This document shows positions 1 to 7,556 of a stretch of DNA of 57,548 bases, one piece after another. Below the pieces are notes generated by a model. It was not told where the DNA came from and searched no databases. It saw only the letters and a list, made by a program, of their open reading frames with translations. The position numbers and the translations under genes are program-made. Position 1 is the stretch's first letter, and each line of letters begins with the position of its first letter. The DNA comes from Ornatilinea apprima (GTDB lineage: Bacteria > Chloroflexota > Anaerolineae > Anaerolineales > Anaerolineaceae). The stretch covers positions 1 to 57,548 of the forward strand of contig NZ_LGCL01000035.1 of NCBI RefSeq assembly GCF_001306115.1, read 5' to 3'.

Positions 1-279
1 TTCCAGCGCGTTCATTTTGAACTCTGGTGGGTATTCTCGGTAATTTCTCTTTTCCATGCCTGATCTCCATTTCTTTAGTTTTACCCGATCAGGACATTTT
101 TTGTGTCCACTTTTTTGCACCATTCCACGGTTGGTTTTTGAATCAACCCCATCCCTGCGCTGTTGGCGTTTTTAACCCCCACTCCGAAATCTCCCTAAAA
201 TGCGTTTTTCAGCATTTTAGGGAGGGAGAATATCCAAGTCCGGAGGGGATGCCGATTTGAGTCCGTTGATCTTGGGATG
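1..279. other. Intergenic stretch with a 13-bp hairpin, no gene seen
   Basis: No credible gene is visible downstream of the minus-strand MFS gene. The stretch holds a perfect 13-bp inverted repeat (arms 191-203 and 212-224, 8-base loop). It also holds a CCCCATCCCTGCG-type segment near 148 that resembles segments at 1867, 2000 and 2146. It reads as dispersed repeat sequence. The hairpin has no U-tract on the minus strand, so it is a weak candidate for the exporter's terminator. Confidence 0.5.
191..224. repeat. Perfect 13-bp inverted repeat (hairpin)
   Basis: CTCCCTAAAATGC at 191-203 pairs with GCATTTTAGGGAG at 212-224 around an 8-base loop. The arms are perfect. It lies about 55 bp beyond the 3' end of the MFS gene and is probably a member of a dispersed intergenic repeat rather than a classical terminator, because no T-run follows on either strand. 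Confidence 0.6.
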
Positions 280-1623
280 TTATACCCCGGCCCCGCTGAC
301 TCCAGCGATGCTGGCACGCTGCGGATGCTCGTCCAGGTGGCGGATCGCAGGCGAAGCCAGCCCCAGCAGGCCGGTGAGGCAGCCGAGCAGGGCGGTGCAC
401 AGGAACATGGCGGTCATACCCGCGCCGGGTCCGCTGCCGATGAGCGGGTTGAGCCACTGGTTAAGCAGGGTGCTGCTTTGCAGGGCAGGTTCAAACAGGC
501 GGTCGGCCAGCAGACCGCTGAAAAGGTAGCCCACCGGCTGAGAGGAGACTTGAAGCATCTCGCGGGTGGCGAAGACACGCCCCTGGACATCGGGTGGCAC
601 AATCTCTTGCCAGAGGGCGTAGTAGGGGCTGACGATGAAGGGAATGGACAACTCGGCCAGGAAGCCGGCGATGGCCCAGGCTGGCACGCTGCGGCTGGCG
701 GCGGTGAGGAAGTCGCACACCAGGAAGGACAGGGCGGTGGTGATCAGAAACACGCGAGTTTTGCGGCGCGGCATGCCCCAAATGCTGATGAGCAAGCCGC
801 CAAGGATGCCGCCCAGCCCCATCACGGTGCGCACAATACCCAGACCTACCTCATCGCCGCCGGTGCGGGTGAGAATAAGCGGTGTATGAACGCCAAAATA
901 GGTGAGCGTGCTGAATAAATTGATGAAGAAAAAGACGGCCAAAATCTCCACCAGGCCGCGCCGCTGGAGAATATAGCGCGCGCCAAAGCGGATCTCTTGC
1001 AGGTAGCTGCCGCGCGCCTGCTGGCCTTCGGCGCTGGCCGGTGGGGCCGGAAAGCGAATCAGCAGCAGGCTGCCCAGCGCCAGGCTCATGGTGAGCAGGT
1101 CGGCAGTCATCACCCAGTTAAGCCCGGCGCTTTGCAGCAGCAGCCCGGCAAAGATGGGCGCCAGCATGGTGACCGCCGATTTGGCCAGCCCCACCATGCC
1201 GTTGGCGCGGGCGAACTGCCCTTCGGGAACGATCAGGCTGATGGTAGCCCAGAAAGCCGGTTCCTGAAAGGCGCTGAATGCGCCGGTGAGGCCGGTAGCC
1301 AGGTATAAATGCCAGACCTGCAGCTCTCCGCGCAGGTTGAGGATAAAGAGGGCGGCGGTCATCAGCCCGGCGAGGGCGTCGGCCAGCAGCATCACCTTGC
1401 GGCGGTCCCAGCGGTCGACCAGCACGCCGGCCAGCGGGCTGGCGAGGATGAAGGCGAAGGTGGAGAAGAACCCCAATAACGCCAGGGCGCTTACGGATTG
1501 CTCTTTTTCAAAGGCCCAGATCATCAGGGCAAAACGGGTCATACTGGTGCCGAGAAGGCTGAGGGCCTGACCCGCCCACAAGATGTAAAAAGTTTTCCAG
1601 GTAGATGGAATGCGGTGCTTCAT
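280..1623 (-). CDS. MFS efflux transporter, Mef/DHA3-like
   Basis: A 447-residue membrane transporter of the major facilitator superfamily. The N-terminus WKTFYILWAGQALSLLGT and the loop GVLVDRWDRRKVM after TM2 are typical of the MFS_3/DHA3 group, which includes Mef macrolide exporters. About twelve hydrophobic segments are visible, with the cytoplasmic linker around residues 195-215. It probably exports a drug or other small amphiphile by proton antiport; the substrate cannot be read from the sequence. The start ATG at 1623 has AAGG nine bases upstream. It stands alone, and the upstream leader (1654-1797) carries a short ORF and an intrinsic terminator, suggesting induction by attenuation. 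The family is confident, the drug class is inference. Confidence 0.88.
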   Translation of the reverse strand: MKHRIPSTWKTFYILWAGQALSLLGTSMTRFALMIWAFEKEQSVSALALLGFFSTFAFILASPLAGVLVDRWDRRKVMLLADALAGLMTAALFILNLRGELQVWHLYLATGLTGAFSAFQEPAFWATISLIVPEGQFARANGMVGLAKSAVTMLAPIFAGLLLQSAGLNWVMTADLLTMSLALGSLLLIRFPAPPASAEGQQARGSYLQEIRFGARYILQRRGLVEILAVFFFINLFSTLTYFGVHTPLILTRTGGDEVGLGIVRTVMGLGGILGGLLISIWGMPRRKTRVFLITTALSFLVCDFLTAASRSVPAWAIAGFLAELSIPFIVSPYYALWQEIVPPDVQGRVFATREMLQVSSQPVGYLFSGLLADRLFEPALQSSTLLNQWLNPLIGSGPGAGMTAMFLCTALLGCLTGLLGLASPAIRHLDEHPQRASIAGVSGAGV

Positions 1624-1646
1624 ACTTCTAAACCTTATGATTAGAT

Positions 1647-1680
1647 AAAAAAACCGCGGGCGATGAGTGCGCGCCCGCGG
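1647..1680 (-). terminator. Leader terminator (attenuator) upstream of the MFS gene
   Basis: Read on the minus strand, CCGCGGGCG (1680-1672), a 9-base loop and CGCCCGCGG (1662-1654) form a perfect 9-bp GC stem followed at once by seven U (1653-1647). This is a textbook intrinsic terminator, yet it sits 24 bases before the MFS start codon and downstream of a short leader ORF. The 5' half (CGGGCGCGC, 1677-1669) can instead pair with GCGCGCCUG (1734-1726) inside the leader ORF, nine pairs with one G-U, which would prevent the terminator from forming. Confidence 0.8.
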
Positions 1681-1703
1681 GTGGTTTGAAAAAAAGTGTT
1701 TCG

Positions 1704-1763
1704 TTATGAAACGATGGTCTGGAAACAGGCGCGCGAATAGAAGGACCCCTTAAAAACGCTCAT
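1704..1763 (-). CDS. Candidate leader peptide (19 aa) of the MFS attenuator
   Basis: A short ORF beginning ATG at 1763 and ending TAA at 1704 would encode MSVFKGSFYSRACFQTIVS. It lies between a good minus-strand promoter (1832-1804) and the leader terminator. An upstream in-frame ATG at 1796 coincides with the predicted transcription start and is less likely to be used. The Ser-Arg-Ala codons contain the bases that can pair with the terminator's 5' arm, so the position of a ribosome on this ORF would decide which hairpin forms. By analogy with known erm and mef leader peptides, antibiotic-induced stalling is plausible. Only the geometry is seen here. The ribosome-binding site is weak (AGGCG). 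Confidence 0.6.
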   Translation of the reverse strand: MSVFKGSFYSRACFQTIVS

Positions 1764-1803
1764 GTTGATCGCCTGAATCGTAGAGATGTGTTCCATGCGC
1801 GTT

Positions 1804-1832
1804 ATTTTAATCGGGTTGGGATGGGTTGGCAA
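1804..1832 (-). promoter_or_regulatory. Sigma-70-like promoter of the MFS leader
   Basis: On the minus strand TTGCCA (1832-1827), a 17-base spacer and TAAAAT (1809-1804). Transcription would start near 1797, giving a leader of about 175 bases before the MFS start codon, which includes the leader ORF and terminator. Confidence 0.6.
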
Positions 1833-1859
1833 TGGCCAGATGGGTAGGATTCTTGATGC

Positions 1860-2165
1860 ATCAGGCCCCCCATCCCCGCGCCGTTGGCGCGACCCTCCCC
1901 TGCATCGCGGGGAAGGGTGAAGCGAGTTTAGCTTGCGTTACGGTTTTAGGTTGATTGATTGCGACGATGGCAGCATGTTGCGCTTTTGCGTTGAAGCCCC
2001 ATCCCCGCGGCTGCGCCGCGACCCTTCCCCATGTGGCAGGGAAGGGTGAAGAAATTGGATGCATACATTAATTTCTGGGTTTGGTTCTAAAGTTACCTCC
2101 CCTGGCTCACCGGGGGAGGCCGGGTAGGGGTGCTTTGAATCAAACCCCATCCCCGCGTTGCAGGG
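1860..2165. repeat. Dispersed GC-rich intergenic repeats
   Basis: Two imperfect copies of a hairpin-forming unit (about 1865-1922 and 1997-2052) share CCCCATCCCCGCG at one end and GGGAAGGGTGAAG at the other. A shortened copy lies at about 2143-2172. The inner part ACCCTTCCCC can pair with GGGAAGGGT. No protein coding capacity is apparent. The segment separates the divergent MFS leader and selD. Confidence 0.55.
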
Positions 2166-2188
2166 AAAGGCGTAGAGATTCTTGCGGT

Positions 2189-2217
2189 TTGTTTGCGGGG
2201 TGGTTTTTGGGTATAAT
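2189..2217 (+). promoter_or_regulatory. Promoter of selD, probably giving a leaderless mRNA
   Basis: TTGTTT (2189-2194), 17-base spacer, TATAAT (2212-2217). Only seven bases separate the -10 box from the selD ATG at 2225, so transcription should begin at or next to the start codon. No Shine-Dalgarno sequence is present. Confidence 0.6.
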
Positions 2218-2224
2218 CCACTCC

Positions 2225-3292
2225 ATGAGCGATACGCGAGAAATTCCTTCTCCTAAACAAATTCGCCTGACAAGCCTGTCGAACTGTGCCGGTTGAGCGT
2301 CGAAGCTAAGCGCGGACGCGCTGGCGCAGGTTCTGCGCCCGATGGAGAATATTTTTCAATCAGCCGATTACCCCGATCTGCTGGTGGGTTTAGATTCGCC
2401 CGACGACGCAGCGGTATGGCTGGTGGATGAACAGCGCGCGCTGGTGATGACCACCGATTTCTTCACGCCGGTGGTGGATGACGCTTACGATTACGGCGCG
2501 ATCGCGGCGGCCAACAGCCTGTCGGATGTGTATGCGATGGGCGGTCAGCCGTTCTTGGCGTTGAATATTGCCGCGCTGCCGCCTGACCTGCCGCTGGAAA
2601 TTTCGAGCGAGATTGTGCGCGGCGGGGCTGAGAAGGCGCGCGAGGCCGGGGTGGTGATCGCCGGAGGGCACACCATTCAGGACAAGGAGCCCAAGTTCGG
2701 GCTGGTGGTGATTGGCTGGGTGGACCCGCACAAGATGCTGACCAAGAACGGGGCGCGCCCCGGCGATCTGCTGGTGCTGACCAAGCCGCTCAGTTTTGGA
2801 GTGGTGACCACGGCCATGAAGCAGCAAAAGGCGCTGCCTGAAGAGGAGGCCGAGGTGATTGGCTGGATGAAGCAGCTGAACCGCGGCGCGGCCGGGCTGG
2901 CGCTGGAATTTGGTTTGCACGCTGGCACGGATATCACCGGTTTCAGTTTGCTGGGGCACGCGCTGGAGATGGCCAACGCTTCAAAGCTGGGTCTGCGCTT
3001 TGATTTTGAGGCGATCCCGATTCTGGAAAGCGCGCTGCGCTGCGCGAAGATGGGCTATTTTCCGGGTGGGGCGTTTAATAATCTGGCCAATTTTGGGGAG
3101 CAGGTGCGCTACACCCGTGACCTGACCGAGTATGAGGAATTAATTCTATTTGATCCGCAGACCAGCGGCGGGCTGCTGTTGTGTGTGCCGCCGGAGAAGA
3201 TCGACGCGTTTATGGCGCGCGCGGCGCAAATGGACCAGCCCGCCTGGGTGATTGGCGAGGCGCGCGAGGGCAGCGGCATTGAGGTGGGTTGA
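2225..3292 (+). CDS. selD: Selenide, water dikinase containing selenocysteine (UGA at codon 24)
   Basis: SelD makes selenophosphate from selenide and ATP, the Se donor for Sec-tRNA and selenouridine. The frame from ATG 2225 reads MSDTREIPSPKQIRLTSLSN, then CAG, an in-frame TGA at 2294-2296, and then ASK. This aligns with the family motif where Cys17 and Lys20 of E. coli SelD stand, with the same U-x-x-K spacing, so the TGA is read as selenocysteine (residue 24, Lys27). Total length is 355 residues, normal for SelD. The ATG at 2342 would remove the active site. A stem-loop at 2323-2339 (7 bp, loop GTT) lies at a suitable distance for a bacterial SECIS. C-terminal motifs such as GTDITGFSLLGHALEMA and DPQTSGGLL are typical of the family. 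selA, selB and tRNA-Sec are not in the window. Confidence 0.93.
2323..2339 (+). promoter_or_regulatory. Candidate bacterial SECIS hairpin
   Basis: GGCGCAG (2323-2329), loop GTT, CTGCGCC (2333-2339): a perfect 7-bp stem. The loop lies 33 bases after the UGA and begins with G, compatible with the published bacterial SECIS consensus (small apical loop with a G in its first two bases, about 16-37 bases downstream). Sequence-based only. Confidence 0.5.
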
Positions 3293-3512
3293 TACGTCCG
3301 CGGCTTGACTTACCGCCTTACTCGAATCAAATCGAAGGGTAGTGCGGTGGTAGGGTGCGTTCGCTTTTGACCGCACCGGCCATTAGCGTCGAAACCACCA
3401 AATCCCCATAACAAAATTGCAGGCCGGCGCCTCTGCGTAAAGCGAAATTTTGACGACGGTGAGGCAGCGCCGCGCTCTACAATTGCTTCTACTCGTTTTT
3501 TGATTAAGATTA

Positions 3513-3796
3513 TTCCGCCCTCCATGCCACCCTACCGAAGAATTGGCTCTTGTGCGGTGATAGGGGTTTGAAGCCGCACCAATCACAAACCTTTGGTGGG
3601 TTGCGGGCGGGTCATTCCACCGGTTTACCTTTGAGGTGGTCAATCCGCCCTCCACGCCACCCTACGGAAGAATTAGCTCTTGTGCGGTGATAGGGGTTTT
3701 GAAGCCGCACCAATCACAAACCTTTGGTGGGTTGCGGGCGGGTCATTCTGCCGGTTACCCTTTGAGAGCGTCAATCCGCCCTCCACGCCACCCTAC
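3513..3796. repeat. Tandem copies of a ~130-bp intergenic repeat
   Basis: The unit starts CCGCCCTCCACGCCACCCTAC, continues through GAAGAATT-GCTCTTGTGCGGTG and TTTGGTGGGTTGCGGGCGGG, and ends at the next CCGCCC. Copy 1 runs about 3513-3644, copy 2 about 3646-3774, and a third start is at about 3776. The copies differ at few positions. A diverged relative lies at about 56390-56465 (TTGGTGGGTTTCAGGCGGGC, CCGGTTTACCTTTG, CCACCCTAC). Confidence 0.75.
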
Positions 3797-3830
3797 CTAA
3801 CTACTCAACTACCGAATTACCCAACACTAG

Positions 3831-3866
3831 ATTCGAGGGCGGGAAGCCATTCCGCCCTCGAATTTT
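3831..3866 (+). terminator. Hairpin with T-run, probable terminator
   Basis: ATTCGAGGGCGG (3831-3842) pairs with CCGCCCTCGAAT (3852-3863), a perfect 12-bp stem followed by TTTT. It faces plus-strand transcription from selD and lies just beyond the 3' end of the convergent dehydrogenase gene. Confidence 0.6.
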
Positions 3867-3893
3867 ATTGACTCGAACTGCGCTTGCGCGGCG

Positions 3894-5000
3894 CTAAAAA
3901 CCAAACTGGTATTGGGTAAGGCCCAGCTCGTCGCGCATGGTCAGCAAATCTTGCTGCAATTTGGGCACGATGGCCACGCCGGTTTGGCGCACTTCTATTT
4001 CTTTCTCAAATTCTTTTTCACCGGCGGTGTAAATGCGCGGCTGGTCGGGGGCTTTGCGCGAGGCGCGCAGGGCGCGCAGAATGTCGCCGGTGGTTTTCTT
4101 GAATGAGTCGAGGTCGGTGAAGCTTTCCACATTGATGGCCATGAAGAAATGCCCCAGCTGGAAGTGAGTTTTGCCGCCGTCGGGGGTGATGCCAGTCAGC
4201 GCGTGCAGGAAGGCGCCGCCCTGCAGCGAGGCGGAGAGGATTTCGACGATGGTGGCCAGGCCGTAGCCCTTGTGCCCGCCCAAGTCTTCGCCCGCGCCGC
4301 CCAGCGGCAGCAGCGCGGCGGTGTCTTGGGTGAGACCTTTGAGCACTTCGGATGCGTCGGTGAGGAAGTTACCCTGTTGGTCGGTAACCCAGCCGGCTTT
4401 GCCGGGTTGGCCTTTGCGCTCGAGGGTTTCAAATTTACCGCGCTGGGTGATGGACGTGGCCGCGTCGTACAGGAAGGGGTTGGCCTCGTCGGTGGGGCAG
4501 CCGAAGGCGATGGGGTTGGTGCCCAGCATGGGCTGCACGCCGAAGGTGGGGGCGATGGAGGGGCGCGCGTTGGTGAAGCTCATGCCGATCATGCCGGCGC
4601 GCGCGGCCATCAGCGGATAGTAACCGTCGATGCCGAAATGGGTGGAATTGCGCACGGCCACCGACCCCATGCCGTAGACGCGCGCTTTCTCGATGGCCAG
4701 GTTCATGGCCTTGTAACCGATGACCATGCCCACTCCGTGATGCCCGTCCACCACGGCAGTGGCGGGGGCTTCTTTGACGATTTCAAATTGGGTAACGGGA
4801 CGGTGTTGGCCGTTTTTGATGCGGTCGTAGTACATCTTCAGGCGGCCCACGCCGTGCGATTCAATACCAAACAGGTCGGATTGGATCAAAATCTGGGCGC
4901 TGATAGCGGCTTCATCGGCGGGAACGCCCAGGCCAACAAACACATCTTGCATGAACTGCTGCAAGACATTGACTGGAAGGACTTTAACGGTCTCTGTCAT
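3894..5000 (-). CDS. Malate/L-lactate dehydrogenase family (Ldh2) oxidoreductase
   Basis: A 368-residue NAD(P)-dependent dehydrogenase of the Ldh_2 family, which includes malate, L-lactate, ureidoglycolate and sulfolactate dehydrogenases. Visible family features are HGVGRLKMYYDRIKNG, DGHHGVGMVIGYKAM, the conserved NSTHFGIDGYY segment with its His, MLGTNPIAFGCPT and the C-terminal HKGYGLATIVEILS. The start is the ATG at 5000, which has GAGGTGAGAGG directly upstream. A longer frame to 5231 would overlap divergent uvrC and has no such site. It is a cytoplasmic enzyme, probably for 2-hydroxyacid/2-oxoacid interconversion. The exact substrate is undetermined. Confidence 0.88.
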   Translation of the reverse strand: MTETVKVLPVNVLQQFMQDVFVGLGVPADEAAISAQILIQSDLFGIESHGVGRLKMYYDRIKNGQHRPVTQFEIVKEAPATAVVDGHHGVGMVIGYKAMNLAIEKARVYGMGSVAVRNSTHFGIDGYYPLMAARAGMIGMSFTNARPSIAPTFGVQPMLGTNPIAFGCPTDEANPFLYDAATSITQRGKFETLERKGQPGKAGWVTDQQGNFLTDASEVLKGLTQDTAALLPLGGAGEDLGGHKGYGLATIVEILSASLQGGAFLHALTGITPDGGKTHFQLGHFFMAINVESFTDLDSFKKTTGDILRALRASRKAPDQPRIYTAGEKEFEKEIEVRQTGVAIVPKLQQDLLTMRDELGLTQYQFGF

Positions 5001-5164
5001 CCTCTCACCTCGCAGGTTGAAAGTGGATAAGATTAGTAATATTGTAATGCAGAAGGCAACGGGAAGGAAACCGGGTTGAAAAAGCAAGGCCGCCGGTGCG
5101 CGCGGAAGGAGATTGCCGCGCTTGGCGAACCCGGCACAAGGACTGGAGCGCGCCGGTTTCAACG

Positions 5165-5173
5165 TGATAAAAT
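5165..5173 (+). promoter_or_regulatory. Extended -10 of uvrC
   Basis: TG-A-TAAAAT at 5165-5173, ending five bases before the first ATG of uvrC (5179). No Shine-Dalgarno sequence is seen, so the message may be leaderless. Confidence 0.4.
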
Positions 5174-5178
5174 GATCA

Positions 5179-7044
5179 ATGATGGAAATCTCTGATTCGA
5201 TTAAGGCGATTTTAGATACCCTGCCGACCAAGCCGGGCTGCTACATTATGAAGGACGCGGCCGGCAAGATTATTTATGTGGGCAAGGCGGTCAACCTGCG
5301 CAACCGGGTGCGTTCCTATTTCCACAGCAGCGCGGCGCAAGACGCGAAAACCGGGCAGTTGGTGCGCCAGATTGACCATATTGAGTGGATCATCGTGGGG
5401 TCAGAGCTGGAAGCGCTGATTCTGGAGATGAATCTGATCAAGAAGCACCGCCCGCGCTTCAACATCCGCCTGAAAGACGACAAGCGCTACCCGTATATTA
5501 AAGTCAGTTGGGCCGAGGCGTTCCCGAAGGTAACGGTCACGCGCCAGATGGTGGAGGACGGTTCGCGCTATTTTGGACCGTATACCAGCGTGTGGGCAGT
5601 GCACCAGACGCTGGACGTGCTGCGGCGCATTTTCCCCTACCTGACCTGCGACCGCGAGATCACCGGGCAAGACGCGCGCGCCTGCCTGTATTACGACATC
5701 AAGCTGTGTTCCGGGCCGTGCATTGGCGCGGTAAAGCAGCAGCAGTACCGCCAGATGATCGATGATTTGTGCGCCTTTTTAGACGGGCACACCGAGCCGA
5801 TTGTGGCCCGCCTGCGCGCTGAGATGCAGCAGGCGGCCGAGGAGCTGCGATTTGAGCAGGCGGCCGCGCTGCGCGACCGGATGCAGGCGATTGACCGGGT
5901 GGTGGAAAAGCAGAAAGTGATTTCCACCGAGCAGATGGATTCGGACGTGATTGCCATCGCGCGCAATAACGGCGAGGCCTGCGTGCAGATTTTCTTTATC
6001 CGCGCCGGCAAGCTGCTGGGGCGCGAGTATTTCATCCTTGAGGGCACAGAAGACGAGAACGATTCTGAGATTATTGCCCAGTTTATCAAGCAGTTCTATG
6101 CCGAGGCGGCGCGCCTGCCGTGCGAGGTGCTGCTGCCGCAAGAGGTGGAAGAGGCGCGCATTATTCAGCAGTGGCTGAATACGCGCGGGAACTGCAACAA
6201 GGTGGAGTTGAAGGTGCCGCGTGAGGGCACGCCGCAAGAGCTGGTGCAGATGGCCACCGAAAACGCGGTGGAAACGCTGCAGGCGCTGCGCACGCAGTGG
6301 GAGGCCGACACCAACCGCCAGAGCGAGGCGCTGGCCGGCCTGCAGAGCGCGCTGGGCCTGGCCGCGCCGCCCAACCGCATAGAGTGCTACGATATTTCCA
6401 ACACGCAGGGCACGGCTTCGGTGGGCAGCATGGTGGTGTTCGAGCAGGGCGTGCCGGCGAAAAAGTATTACCGGCGCTTTAACATTAAGACGGTGGAAGG
6501 CCCGGATGATTTTGCCAGCATGGAAGAAACGCTGACGCGCCGCTTCCGGCGCTGGCAGGCAGCCCAGGAGCAGAAATCACCGGGCGGCAAGGTGGACCCA
6601 TCTTTTGCGCTGCTGCCGGACTTGCTGATTGTGGATGGCGGCAAGGGGCAGTTGGGCCGCGCGGTGGAGGTGCTGCAGCGCTTCGACCTGATGGGGCGCG
6701 TGCCGGTGGTGGGTCTGGCCAAGCAGGAAGAAGAACTGTTTCTGCCCGGCCGTTCCGATTCGATTCTGCTGCCGCGCCATTCGCAGGCGCTTTACCTGGT
6801 GCAGCGCGTGCGCGACGAGGCGCACCGCTTTGCCATCACCGCTCACCGCAACCGGCGCAGCAAAATTGGGCTGGCTTCGCAGTTGGATGAAATCCCTGGG
6901 GTGGGGCCAACGCGCCGCAAGGCGCTGCTGCGACACTTTGGCGGCGATATGGAGGCGATCCGCGGCGCCAGCATTGAAGACCTGACCGCGGTCTCGGGCA
7001 TCAACATCGATGTGGCGATGTCGATTAAGGCTCACCTGGAGTAA
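5179..7044 (+). CDS. uvrC: Excinuclease ABC subunit C
   Basis: UvrC makes the two incisions around DNA lesions in UvrABC nucleotide excision repair. All domains are present at the normal length (621 aa): the N-terminal GIY-YIG nuclease (GCYIMKDAAGKIIYVGKA, about residues 15-95), a cysteine-bearing segment (CLYYDIKLCSGPC), the UVR motif that binds UvrB (about 210-240), the RNase H-like 5' endonuclease domain (ECYDISNTQGTASVGSMVVF, and LLIVDGGKGQL with catalytic Asp), and C-terminal helix-hairpin-helix motifs (DEIPGVGPTRRKALL). Start is ATG 5179 or the adjacent 5182. The response regulator gene follows after six bases. Confidence 0.97.
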   Translation: MMEISDSIKAILDTLPTKPGCYIMKDAAGKIIYVGKAVNLRNRVRSYFHSSAAQDAKTGQLVRQIDHIEWIIVGSELEALILEMNLIKKHRPRFNIRLKDDKRYPYIKVSWAEAFPKVTVTRQMVEDGSRYFGPYTSVWAVHQTLDVLRRIFPYLTCDREITGQDARACLYYDIKLCSGPCIGAVKQQQYRQMIDDLCAFLDGHTEPIVARLRAEMQQAAEELRFEQAAALRDRMQAIDRVVEKQKVISTEQMDSDVIAIARNNGEACVQIFFIRAGKLLGREYFILEGTEDENDSEIIAQFIKQFYAEAARLPCEVLLPQEVEEARIIQQWLNTRGNCNKVELKVPREGTPQELVQMATENAVETLQALRTQWEADTNRQSEALAGLQSALGLAAPPNRIECYDISNTQGTASVGSMVVFEQGVPAKKYYRRFNIKTVEGPDDFASMEETLTRRFRRWQAAQEQKSPGGKVDPSFALLPDLLIVDGGKGQLGRAVEVLQRFDLMGRVPVVGLAKQEEELFLPGRSDSILLPRHSQALYLVQRVRDEAHRFAITAHRNRRSKIGLASQLDEIPGVGPTRRKALLRHFGGDMEAIRGASIEDLTAVSGINIDVAMSIKAHLE

Positions 7045-7050
7045 AAGGCG

Positions 7051-7455
7051 ATGAAAGAAACCGTGTGGATGGTGGATGATGACGCCGATGTGCGCGAAGC
7101 GCTGCGTATGCTGTTGACCCTGCTGGGCTATGATGTGGTAGAATTCAAAGAGGCGCGTGAGGTTGCTGCCGCCATCCAGACTGGCCAAAAGCCAAAGATT
7201 TTATTGCTTGATATTAACCTGCCAGGGGTCAGCGGTGTGCAGTTTTTGCCGGTGCTGCGCGGGTTGCCGGGATGGAAGTACATCACCATCATCATGGTGT
7301 CGGCGGAGAGCGCCGGCGAGAGCGTGGAACTGGCGATTCGCCAGGGCGCGGATGGGTATGTTTTCAAGCCGGTAACCTACGACGAACTGCGCATGGCCAT
7401 TCAAAACGCGCAGGGGCGGCGCAAGATCAAAACCGGGGAATTGGATTTAAAATAA
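7051..7455 (+). CDS. Single-domain response regulator (CheY-like)
   Basis: A 134-residue receiver domain with no output domain. The acidic pocket is D9-D11, the phosphoacceptor is Asp54 (LLLDINLPG), the switch Ser is at 84 (MVSAE), and the conserved Lys is at 106 (FKPV). A short basic tail (QGRRKIKTGELDLK) follows. It sits six bases after uvrC and probably shares its transcript. It would relay a phosphate signal to a partner protein. No histidine kinase is nearby, so its pathway is unknown. Confidence 0.88.
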   Translation: MKETVWMVDDDADVREALRMLLTLLGYDVVEFKEAREVAAAIQTGQKPKILLLDINLPGVSGVQFLPVLRGLPGWKYITIIMVSAESAGESVELAIRQGADGYVFKPVTYDELRMAIQNAQGRRKIKTGELDLK

Positions 7456-7459
7456 TGCC

Positions 7460-7488
7460 TTTACCCTGTGGAAATCTCATGGTATAAT
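7460..7488 (+). promoter_or_regulatory. Promoter of rplS
   Basis: TTTACC (7460-7465), 17-base spacer, TATAAT (7483-7488) preceded by TGG, i.e. an extended -10. The 5' leader before the rplS ATG is about 60 bases. Confidence 0.65.
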
Positions 7489-7556
7489 CTGCCCTCGCCT
7501 CGAAAGATGTTATTCTGGAAAAACGCGGAAATTCCGTTTGTTAAGGATTGGTAATT

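Larger units (their letters stand above)
3293..3893. other. Repeat-rich intergenic region, no gene seen
   Basis: About 600 bp between selD and the end of the convergent dehydrogenase gene. It contains two full copies and a partial third copy of a roughly 130-bp direct repeat (3513-3796) and a strong hairpin with T-run (3831-3866). The short frames here are repeat translations without a ribosome-binding site and are not reported as genes. Confidence 0.6.

Noticed and set aside
2342..3292. selD starting at ATG 2342
   Set aside because: It would omit the catalytic Sec/Cys and Lys segment. The upstream frame is in phase through a UGA and carries the conserved N-terminus.
3300..3660. Frames in the selD-dehydrogenase gap as small genes
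   Set aside because: They run through the tandem repeat copies and show no ribosome-binding sites.
4149..5030. 293-residue open frame on the plus strand
   Set aside because: Antisense to the Ldh2 dehydrogenase, which shows conserved family motifs. The plus frame is only a compositional by-product.
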